Assembly: GCA_934045075.1 (NCBI GenBank)
Contig: OW203724.1
Location: 10,651,473-10,715,472 of the forward strand
Length of the DNA stretch: 64,000 bases
Origin: Yponomeuta sedellus
Lineage: Eukaryota; Arthropoda; Insecta; Lepidoptera; Yponomeutidae
Direction of reading: 5' to 3'
The notes beneath the pieces are model-generated. The model was not told the origin of the DNA. It made no database searches and worked only from the letters and a program-made list of their open reading frames with translations. Positions 1 to 8,099 of this stretch are shown here, piece by piece. The first letter of the stretch is position 1; the number at the start of each line of letters is the position of its first letter. The translations under genes were made by a program, and so were the position numbers.

Positions 1-110
1 CATTGAAACATCTGAGTATTTTTCTCATAGTATATTAATTACGTTATTTAACATAATTTATGATCTTGCTCTTGTGCAAGATGACAAAAACTGTAGCCAG
101 AAATACTTAC

Positions 111-220
111 CGGTCTTCATCCCTAGGAAATTTACCCATAAACATTCTTTTGGTACCCTTTGACCGGATGCATCTTATTTTACAAATGGCACAAGTTTGA
201 CACCATCCGATCAATGCCAT
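111..220 (-). pseudogene. THAP-gene first exon, copy belonging to the upstream duplicate
   Basis: On the minus strand an ATG at 220 opens a 36-codon exon ending in a consensus GTAAGT donor after base 111. It contains the C-x2-C pairs of a THAP zinc finger N-terminus and the FPRDED motif that precedes the second THAP exon. It is the counterpart of 16901-17010 in the right copy. The partner exons would lie left of the window. Confidence 0.6.
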
Positions 221-331
221 TATTAAAAGAAAATCACTAAACACTGTACAACAAGATACACACAGCTAGATATTGAACAAACTTAAAACACAAAAATTTT
301 AACTAGAAAACGTTCTAATATGTGCCGCGTT

Positions 332-474
332 CCGCCATATTTGTTACGTTTTCAGTTTGACATTGACAGAAAAGAAAGAGTAAGTAGTATTAAAGACTGA
401 GACAAAAATATGTCCGCCATTAAAACGGGGCTAAATGCGAACAAAAATTTCAAAGTTCCTACTTGCGCTAGGCT
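332..474. repeat. 143-bp repeat segment, single copy here
   Basis: The same segment recurs at 17122-17264 (same duplication) and as a head-to-tail pair at 14914-15057 and 15058-15201 between THAP units 2 and 3. It has no coding potential that I recognise. The remaining bases between 221 and 613 belong to the THAP-unit tail and a hairpin. Confidence 0.75.
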
Positions 475-501
475 GTCTATGAGTATGGAGCTCGATTTTC
501 G

Positions 502-564
502 GACACAAATGTCTGTCTCGCTAGTTCGAAACGTCTTTTCGAACTAGCAAGACAGACATGTGTC
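502..564. repeat. imperfect hairpin, arms about 28-30 bp
   Basis: 502-531 and 537-564 are reverse complements apart from one 2-base indel and one mismatch, separated by 5 bases. The hairpin is repeated at 17292-17354 in the right copy. Confidence 0.85.
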
Positions 565-613
565 AGGTGTTCATTTTATAACGCTCCTTCTATGCTCTAT
601 TTCTTATACTACC

Positions 614-1220
614 CAGTGTTGCCAATTTAGCGACTTTGTCGCTAGAAATAACGACTTTTGCGAGAGCCTTAGCGACAAGAAAAAAGTTTTGACGACAAAA
701 ATAATTTAGCGACTTAGCTGACGACTTTTTAACCTGAAGATTTCATTAAGTACAAGATAACAAAATATGCCCAACACCATTTTTTACCTACTCAAACGAC
801 TACGACTACTTCAACTGAGCCATATGAGAATGGGGACGAAGAAGTGTTTAATTTATCTAGTGATGGCGAAGAATAATTTTTAATTATTAAATATCTTATT
901 TCTTAATAGTACATTCTTATTCACGTGCCCCCCCCCCCCGTTTATTTTTTGCTGCTAATGGTCTCCGGGGCCTATTTCATTTCGGGGTTTACTATGACAA
1001 GTCGACATACATTGCAAAGTTGATTACACTACAGATTAACAGTACACTCTGCTACGCAATGTACGTCGAATTGTTACAATAAACTACGAATTGCAGCTTT
1101 ATGAAACGCGGCCCAGAAGGAAATCCGGGAGCCGACTTTAGTTCAATCAGTTTTAGCGACTTCCTAGCGACTTATGTTATGAAATCTAGGGAGACGAATT
1201 TACTGGAGTTGGCAACACTG
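614..1220. mobile_element. non-autonomous hAT-type element A (left copy)
   Basis: The element is bounded by inverted termini beginning CAGTGTTGCCAA and ending TTGGCAACACTG. It is flanked by an imperfect 8-bp target duplication, ATACTACC (606-613) and ATACTTCC (1221-1228). The 8-bp duplication and CAG-type end fit the hAT superfamily. The interior has repeated TAGCGAC-type motifs near both ends and no transposase. A poly-C tract lies near 929. Confidence 0.8.
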
Positions 1221-1490
1221 ATACTTCCTTATTTTTGCACAGTAGCAGGGATGTATACGTGTCATAATTATGGTACATGTACCATAATTCAGTTGTTCGT
1301 ACCATGTACAATGATACATCCACTATGGTACGCGAAAGTACCATAATTTTGCCATTTTTTTGATCACAAGCACTTTTGCATCACATATTTTCCATCTTTC
1401 GCTTTTGCTGTTGACGAGTTTTTTTTATATACCGGTATCTAGCAACACTAAAAAAATATTCATTAATTTCGTTCAGTAAGTTGTTAGGAA

Positions 1491-1584
1491 CGTTCATATC
1501 TGTGATAGTTTTTGTAGTCTGTGGATTGTAAGGGAAACGTTCATATCTGTGATAGTTTTTGTAGTCTGTGGATTGTAAGTGAAC
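1491..1584. repeat. 47-bp perfect tandem duplication
   Basis: A 47-bp unit beginning CGTTCATATCTGTG occurs twice in a row (1491-1537 and 1538-1584). It lies inside hAT element B just outside the nested Tc1/mariner end. The same pair is present at 18284-18377. Confidence 0.85.
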
Positions 1585-2919
1585 ACACTAACGACTAGAG
1601 TGCGCGCCAGATAAGTCTGCGCGCGACTGGTGGCGTAGATAATGTTGCCAGTTATGGGAAATTGCTTTCCGATCATAAACATAATATGGGAGGTGAGGAA
1701 AAAATCAACCTAGCTAGAAGTGAACTATGACCAAATAAACATTCAAAAGTAATAATAAAGATAGAAATAATATGAAATATGAACCTATTTTAATCTACAG
1801 CTATTTTGCTTCTCAATGCCGCGAGACGTGCGCTCGGCTAAGGGGTGTCCACAGACATCAGTAATCACAGCTTTTTATAATCCTTTGGTAGATTACACCA
1901 TAGCTCAACAACGGCTGGACCGATTGTTTGTACTTTAAATGAAAATAAATACAAACAACATTTAATAGTTTTTGAAATTTATTATCAGGCATCTAGAGGT
2001 ACTTTTAAATTTTGGATACGTGTGATCCTCCAATGGGTCAATGCCTTCCATTGTATCATTTTCTAGATCTTCGCTCATTTCGTCGTCCGAAGAGTCTGAG
2101 CTTCCATCGTCACTTGTAGGATCAATTATATTTTTTTCTAATTCTATATCTAACAACCTGTCGGATTCGAAATATTGGTTTTCGATTTTTTCCACGTGTT
2201 GACACACATTAATCCATTCTTCTGTAGTTATAGAACTAAACGCTGCTTCAGTTATTGAGGATATTTCACTTGTGGCTTGACTTACATTGTGCTCTGCAAC
2301 ACGTCTTTTGGCTGTAGCCCATATTTTTTCTATTGGATTCAAATCACAGTGATAAGGAGGTAAGTGCACGACCTCATGTCCATGTTGATTTCATAAATAT
2401 TCCACTTCATAAACTGGATCTCCTTTGTTTTTTTTATTAATTCGTACAACTGTTGTTTAATCCAGTAATCTTCAAATGGAATACTGTTATTAAAAAGCCA
2501 TTGCTGCATTTCTGATTTTAAACTGCTCATTGTGGGTACTTTATTTATTTGTTTGCAATGATATGGTGCATTATCCATAACCACGATGCAGTTAGATGGC
2601 AAGTTAGGAAAATTTTTTTCAGCCATCCATCGCATGAAATTTTTTGCATTCATGTCATCATGATAGTCGCTCGATTTTGATTGTGATTTGAATAGGAGTC
2701 CATTTTCGACAAATCCTGTTTTTCCGCCAGCTTGACCTGTAATCCATCTTGCACCGGTACTATCCGATGTCAAAACACCTGGTTCTTCATTCGATTGCCA
2801 ACATTTTTTAAAGGTGATATGAGGCATGGATATATGTTTTGTCAAGGTAGATAACAGGGCGCTTTTCTTCCAAACGGTTTTTACGCATCCTTAAAATAAA
2901 TTTAGCTCTCCAAGCTACA

Positions 2920-3006
2920 ATATCATAACATCATAACTTTTTATATCTCTACTATAATATCATAACTTTTTATATCTCTATAATATCATAACTTTTTATA
3001 TCTCTA
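2920..3006. repeat. short tandem repeat inside transposase coding region
   Basis: About three copies of a 28-30-bp AT-rich unit (ATATCATAACTTTTTATATC) sit between the coding segments ending ILRSMG and beginning VAWRAKFIL. The unit seems to derive from the coding sequence itself and destroys the frame. It is repeated at 19713-19799. Confidence 0.75.
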
Positions 3007-3344
3007 CCCCATGCTTCTCAAAATACGCTTTAAAGTTGTTTTGCTGTACTTGAAATCAATATCAGCTTTCAATGCGAGCCAAAGCTTATGAATGGTCGGA
3101 ATTTCTTTTCTGACGACATAAAATGAGTGTATCATGTGCCTTATAGCGCATTTATCAAAATCGTCTATTTCCAAAAATTTTTCTCGGTTTCTATTTTTTC
3201 CTGGAGTTAGAATTTTTGAAGTCGAAGCTTCAGCTTTATTACCCTTTTGAGTTATTTGAGTAACAGTGCGTTCAGAAATACCTGAAACGAAGAAATGTTT
3301 GAATATTCAACAATATACCAATAAAACTGTAACACTAACCTCTT

Positions 3345-4240
3345 GAGGTGCTCTGCCTGAGGGGCTAGGTTTATGCGCGACCCGGTGAAATACTACCCGG
3401 GTTGGCGCTTTCAAGGATGCCTATGGGGACTACTCACAAATGACTACGCTTGGATTCCAAAAACCGACACCATTTAATATATACAGACCTAATATTAACA
3501 CAATTAACCCTACACACTCAAATTGTCTCTCACTTAACCCACCACTAGTTTTAACCATTGTCCCTGTATTATCACTGTCTTTGTTACACACCGACACTCA
3601 CACAACTTAAATACTGATGGACACTAGGGGCGACTTGCTCACTATTATTAACTGCTGTACTTATTCCCGGTGAGAGGTACCTACGACTCTCAATGATCCT
3701 GGAGTGGCCGATATCGGGATCCCCAACATACCGCTCTCAGGATTCCCTATTATCTGGGGTGGCCACCATCGGGAACCCCAACGTGCCAACACCCAGAGGC
3801 TAAGGTGGGCACACGAGATGTCCTAGGCCGGCTAATATCGGCAAACCAACATGCCATGCCCTAGGACATCTCGTGAGTGGCATCGGCTAACCTCGGATGG
3901 GCCCACAGAGGCGGACCACTGTACCACTTCCGGCGATCAGCCGATGTGCCCTCACTTGTTCCTCAACCCTCTACAGATCGGGATCCCCTCCGACTGTCCT
4001 GAAACCCTACCGGGACTGGACCTACGGTGAACGTCTTTACTGGTAGTGGGAGCCGCTCGACTGAGCTAGCGCTGCGCCTTTTATATTCGCGTCGCCGCCG
4101 TGCCGCGCCTCCCGCCAGTCCTTGCTGGCGTCACTGCATGCGGCGCCCCGCGCCGCGGGCCGCGCTCCGCTGGCGCCTTGTCACGCCGTGCGTGCGTGGT
4201 GCTTGTGGTGTGGCTGGTGACGTGGTTAGCTACGTCACAA
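3345..4240. other. GC-rich, foreign-looking segment inside the transposase intron
   Basis: The intron of the transposase (3282-4299) is filled with about 900 bp that are much more GC-rich than the surroundings, especially 4080-4220. There are repeated GATATCGGGATCCCCAACAT-like motifs near 3710-3780, and an inverted repeat around CGAGATGTCCTAGG (about 3812-3875). It looks like an inserted repeat of unknown class. I could not define termini or a coding sequence. Confidence 0.5.
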
Positions 4241-4575
4241 AACAAAAAAACACCCCACACGAAGGCAAAATACTAAGAAATGGTCACCCCAAAAATTACC
4301 TGTCAAGAACGCAACACGAGCCCGTACTTTAGAAAATGGTACAATTGGGCCCTTATTGTCCCGTTCTGCTTCACAAGAACGTTTCACCTTGAGAACAATC
4401 TCTCTGCCAGCACTCTTAATGACTTTCGGCATGATGATTACGAAATTTTATCAACAAATACTAAATAAAACACAAGACGCCCAACACGCTCACTTCACCT
4501 GACACAACAACAACATGGCGGCCAGGGATTAGTTCCAATTTAGGCCGCGCGCAGACTTATCTGGCGCGCGCTCTA

Positions 4576-4623
4576 AGTTCAACTTTTTGAAAATTCACAG
4601 GTGAATTTTCAAAAAGTTGAACT
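4576..4623. repeat. perfect 48-bp palindrome
   Basis: Two exact 23-bp arms (4576-4598 and 4601-4623) are separated by AG. The palindrome abuts the TA target site of the nested Tc1/mariner. The same structure is at 21369-21416. Confidence 0.95.
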
Positions 4624-4860
4624 GAGTCAGAAGTAGCGAATAGCACAGACTAAAAAGAAAAAAGCGAGTACCTAGAGTGTTTGTTTGAACAATTTATGAA
4701 TATTCGAAGAAATTTTAAAACTTTAATTAATAGGACCTGCCTAATTTATTAGATCTGTAAGAGTTTTCCTACCCGTACCTTATTTTTTTCAAAAATACCA
4801 TAATTTTGAGCGTCTGGTGCCATAATTCAAAAGTTGGCATCTAACATCCCTGCACAGTAG

Positions 4861-5308
4861 TATCAAACGATTAATTTGTGCAAACCAAAGAGCATATATA
4901 ACCACTTGCCACTAGGTACGTGTGCATGCAAACGATATAGGGATTGCGTAGTGTCTGGTGGTGTCGTACTTGTTTTTATTTAAAAGCTTTAGTTTATTGA
5001 GTTTATGTAAAACTTTAATAATAGGGAGTTTATCGACTTCTGCATAAACACTTCTTCAGTACCGAAATAATTAATTAGGTATTATACGCTCTTCATTTGA
5101 CACGTAAGTAATTTGACTAATTTGGTGTGTTGATAACTTTTTATTTTTTCATTGGTTCCTAGATTGAAAACTTCGAGACATGCTGCTAGGGACGTTGCAT
5201 TAGAACTATAGGGAACCGCCGCACTTCATATAACCAGCGACGTTGGCACCGTGAACTGTTTTTGTAATTTAATGGTATAAAAGTTCTAGAATTTTTTCAG
5301 ATACCGTC
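4861..5308 (+). promoter_or_regulatory. upstream region of duplicated spermidine synthase exon 1
   Basis: This is identical to 21654-22101. A strong donor-like ACAC/GTAAGTAA at about 5104 and an acceptor-like TTTTTTCAG ending at 5300, nine bases before the ATG, suggest a short 5'UTR intron. The promoter is inferred from position only. No TATA box is convincing. Confidence 0.45.
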
Positions 5309-5512
5309 ATGGATTCGTTTAAAAAGAACTGGTTCACGGAATCTTGCGAAATGTGGCCAGGCGGCACGTTTTCTCTGGAAGTCAAGGAGGTTCTACACAA
5401 GGAGAAGTCAGAATACCAGGATATTTTGGTTCTGGACACAACAAGTTTTGGGAAGGTCCTTGTCTTGGATGGCATAATACAATGCTCCGAAAAAGATGAA
5501 TTCTCCTACCAG
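5309..5512 (+). pseudogene. orphan spermidine synthase exon 1 (left duplicate)
   Basis: This is a base-for-base copy of the first coding exon at 22102-22305: 68 codons starting MDSFKKNWFTESCEMWPGG and ending DEFSYQ, followed by the same GTACAT donor. The intron is cut off at 5667 by the duplication junction, and exons 2 and 3 do not follow before the right copy. Alone it would give only a short N-terminal peptide (reading on to the stop at 5530, 73 aa). Because its donor is intact, a transcript starting here could in principle splice to the acceptor at 23804 and still make the full enzyme. Confidence 0.85.
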
Positions 5513-5651
5513 GTACATATCAATAATTAATACATAACAGTTTAATGTAAAAGAAATGGGATTCTCAAGACAATTTATAAAATATTAAATTACCTACATT
5601 TATTTTTAAAAAGTTAACCTCTCCACTAGCAGCTGGAATGGGTTTATTCCA

Positions 5652-6155
5652 TTACTGAAGTGATTTCTCTCGAATTACATTTCGAGAGCTGCCAATCAAC
5701 GAGAAGATTTGTTTGTTGGAAAGGTCAGTAGGGACTGAGGTAAGAACCCCAGTCGCTTCAGTGTCGCTAGCCGGTATAGTGGCCTTCAGGTCTAGTTCGT
5801 CGAGTAATTTTTTATTCTGCATAAACACATTTGCATTGTTTGACAAATCGAACGTAATGCCAATCTTGAATTTATTTACTGACTTCAGATGTAGAATGCC
5901 AGTGACGCAGAATTTGCGTATGGCATGGGAGAGAGCTAGCCTGTCTTTGTCGGAAAACGGTTTTTCATTTTCGTGTGACACGAACACTATGTATTCCGAT
6001 TTTTTACTGTTTTCAGGATACCTCCTAGAGGACCCTGGAACCTTAAAAACATTGTACTTCCTGGAGGAGTCATCATCCGAGTCCGAAGTGTCCATAGCTG
6101 GTGATGATCGCTCGTCAGGGGGATCAGTTTTTTTCCGCTTCTTTCCCGCCCCCAT
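5652..6155 (-). pseudogene. LINE ORF1 (gag-like) fragment cut by the duplication junction
   Basis: This 167-codon ORF starts MGAGKKRKKTDPPDE, followed by an acidic serine/aspartate stretch (SDSDDDSS) and a core typical of ORF1 proteins of Jockey-like non-LTR retrotransposons. No CCHC knuckle or reverse transcriptase follows, because the sequence switches at 5667/5668 to spermidine synthase intron DNA. The final few codons (REKSLQ) come at least partly from the neighbour. LINEs are normally 5'-truncated, so loss of the 3' part fits a breakpoint rather than retrotransposition. Family assignment is by general look only. Confidence 0.6.
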
Positions 6156-6637
6156 CTTCTAATTACAATATGTACAAACTTGTCTACCAACTATATGTAC
6201 AATTCACTTTGTATTTACAGAGAAATATAAAAGTTATCAATTTATTGAAAATTGTTCAAATTTCGCCGCCTTTACTCATCCAAGGTTCCCGCGCTTTTTT
6301 CTCACTCAGATGCTTCTTTCAAACTATTTTTTTTTATAATCAGATCAGTGTTCAGTGTGACCACATTTAAATTGGTCAATCTACTTCTGCAGCTTTAAAA
6401 ACCTACCAAATTCTACCAGAGTCCTAGTCCAAAACCGTCACAAATCTACCATTCTAATGGCGCGTTTAAACTCGCGTGCGAGTCGCGAGGCGAGCCACGA
6501 GACGAGAGCGTAAGCGGACGCTCGTTTACCATCATCGATCAAATCACGCGAAACCGAGAGGTGCGGCGCGAGACACGAGACGAAAGTGTAAATAGGGTAA
6601 GACATAACAAAATAGAAATGAAAACTATATTTTATAA
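6156..6637. other. non-coding stretch, probably LINE 5' leader and GC-rich repeat
   Basis: No coding sequence is recognised. 6460-6595 is CpG-rich, with repeated GCGAG/ACGAGACGA-type motifs, unlike the AT-rich flanks. It may belong to the end of the neighbouring hAT remnant. Confidence 0.3.
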
Positions 6638-6883
6638 TTATTTCTCCTCTTTATTGTATTTAATATCTTTATACAAAATTTTATCTTTCATGGATTTCAA
6701 CATTTTAAAATCGTTTACAAAATCTGTACAGAGCTGTACGCCTTGTCTGGCATGCAGAATGGCGGCTACATTTTTATTATTAAACCTATTTCGGTCTTTA
6801 GTCTTGATCCTTTTAATTTCTGAAAATATTCTCTCACATTTAACGTTCGAAACTGAAGAATAAATCGCAACCGTCTTTCGCAA
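6638..6883 (-). pseudogene. hAT transposase C-terminal (dimerisation) remnant
   Basis: The 81-codon reading frame contains the pattern SSVSNVKCERIFSEIKRIKT followed by RNRFNNKNVAAIL. This matches the C-terminal hAT dimerisation block (S-x-ERxFS ... K..RNRL...N....L). The catalytic part is not found upstream, so this is a fragment. The assignment rests on this motif alone. Confidence 0.6.
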
Positions 6884-7912
6884 ATTTTGATATATTTTTA
6901 TACTTTGACAATTTACTAATTTCCTATTATATACAATAATAGGAAATTAGTACTAGTTTACTGACTAGAAGTAATAGTAACAATACTAGTTATGGACGGG
7001 AAGAACCAGATATATAAAAGGTACTCTGTGGGAAGAACCAACGGAAGCACCGAAGAAAACCCCGAAAATGAGGCGTTTTAAAAAAAAAAACTAGTTCCAC
7101 AACACTTACTAGATGGCGTGAAAGTCACAAAAATTTATGTGTCAAATCAATCCGGCAGAACATTTTTTGTAAAAAGGATGCCAAGACTCATGATATGATA
7201 TGATAATAATATGCGTACAGTTTAAAAAGTTATCAGAACTCATGATGAGCCAAGCCCCCAATTCTACAAGGCACGCATTCATACAAGCCCTATACAAACC
7301 CTAACTCTATCAATGTTACATAATTTTATTATAATTGTAATACCTTAGCATAATAATATGACTTGGCCCTTACGCGGCCGTCGCACAGACTCTTCTATGG
7401 TCTTAATGATAAGGAAAGAAATTGGGTATTGTAAAACGGCCATGTCCTATTTGTTACCATGATTGGTAAAACTAGGGCTTGTCTTGTCATCCTTTACATG
7501 AAATGTTTTTTTTTAATTTTTTTTTGTAGGATGGTTTGTTTATTCGGACTTTGTAAAATCCCATACAAAAATGTTCGTCGATTTCTGATTTTTTCTAGTA
7601 ATCTGACCTAATTTGGCCCCATACACTTTCTATCCCTATCAACAGCAAAATTAGATGGTATGATGTAGGATTGGTAATACGAAACACTTCAAGAAGACGT
7701 AGGTCATCTAAACAACTACATGGTCGCAATAAAGTTATGAATTATTAGTTAGTGCCATACTCATCTTCTGCGCGTCTTGGCGAGAGCACTCCCGTGCCCC
7801 TAGATGAGTGCACAGACTAAGTAAGAGTAGGAGATACTGTGTTTGTATTAACAAGTTTTTACTTTGGTTTCGATACCTGTAAATTAGGAAGTTTCTTTTT
7901 AGGAGTATAAAA
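6884..7912. other. gene-free stretch with one palindrome
   Basis: No coding sequence is recognised. A perfect 15-bp inverted repeat (6915-6929 and 6937-6951, loop 7) is present. Short poly-A and poly-T runs occur near 7080 and 7510. Confidence 0.4.
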
Positions 7913-8099
7913 ATGCGTACCTGTGCCGTTGTGACGTGCAAAAATACAGGAGTTCATACATTCCCTACTACCAATGAAACCCTGAAGCGACAGTGGATCC
8001 AAGCAACCAGAGTAGAAGTAAATCGTAAAATTGGATGGAACATGCGTAAACATTCATGTGTTTGTTCGGATCATTTCACCCCAAACGATTATAGGACAC
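7913..8099 (+). CDS. THAP-domain exon (first coding exon of an unidentified gene)
   Basis: ATG at 7913 opens MRTCAVVTCKNTG, followed by a TFP motif, a Trp (RQWIQATRVE) and VCSDHFTPNDY. Together these give the C2CH zinc-coordinating pattern of a THAP DNA-binding domain (Cys 4 and 9, then C-x2-H near the exon end). A GTAAGT donor follows at about 8100. No continuation exon was found downstream on this strand, so it may be a gene fragment or part of a THAP-bearing transposon such as a P-type element. It is unrelated in sequence to the minus-strand THAP triplication 3-9 kb away. The right duplicate contains it once; the left copy would lie outside the window. Confidence 0.6.

Larger units (their letters stand above)
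1962..4432 (-). pseudogene. DDE_3-type transposase, intron-containing, frameshifted
   Basis: Exon 1 (4432-4300) starts MPKVIKSAGREIV and encodes an N-terminal helix-turn-helix-like region. It ends in a CAG/GTAATT donor. Exon 2 resumes at 3281 after a TTTCAG acceptor in the same frame (GISERTVTQITQKG). The DDE core shows YLDKTYIH (first Asp, about 2850), VVMDNAPYH (second Asp, about 2580) and CDLNPIEKIW (Glu, about 2345). It is broken by a frameshift just after the first Asp, an A-run frameshift near 2430, a TGA near 2392 and a tandem repeat expansion at 2920-3006. It is a dead copy of an IS630-Tc1-mariner transposase. The acidic C-terminal tail is intact to 1962. Confidence 0.85.
1598..4573 (-). 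mobile_element. nested Tc1/mariner-superfamily element (left copy)
   Basis: The terminal inverted repeats are near-identical over about 27 bp (core GCGCGCCAGATAAGTCTG), at 1598-1626 and 4546-4573. They are flanked by TA at 1596-1597 and 4574-4575, the hallmark target duplication of IS630-Tc1-mariner elements. The element is 2976 bp and encodes a broken DDE transposase on the minus strand. It sits inside hAT element B. Confidence 0.88.
1246..4852. mobile_element. hAT-type element B carrying a nested Tc1/mariner (left copy)
   Basis: The termini are CAGGGATGT at 1246 and ACATCCCTG ending at 4852, flanked by an exact 8-bp target duplication CACAGTAG (1238-1245 and 4853-4860). Sub-terminal repeats of a GGTACCATAATT-like motif occur at both ends. 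Without the nested element (1598-4573) it would be about 630 bp and has no transposase of its own, so it is a hAT MITE that served as landing site. Confidence 0.85.
1..5667. repeat. left copy of 16.8-kb tandem duplication (partial)
   Basis: This stretch matches 16791-22460 almost base for base. I see only three differences: a poly-C run of 12 versus 15 near position 929, one G/C change just after it (about 969), and one T/A change near 1332. Identity stops sharply after 5667. From there the left copy runs into a LINE gag ORF, while the right copy continues into spermidine synthase intron 1. The left edge lies outside the window. Confidence 0.95.

Noticed and set aside
4027..4332. 101-codon plus-strand open frame
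   Set aside because: It is an artefact of the GC-rich block in the transposase intron and overlaps transposase exon 1 on the other strand. It has no domain and only arginine/alanine-rich low complexity.
5713..6162. 149-codon plus-strand open frame
   Set aside because: It is antisense to the LINE gag ORF, which has the expected charged N-terminus and family look.
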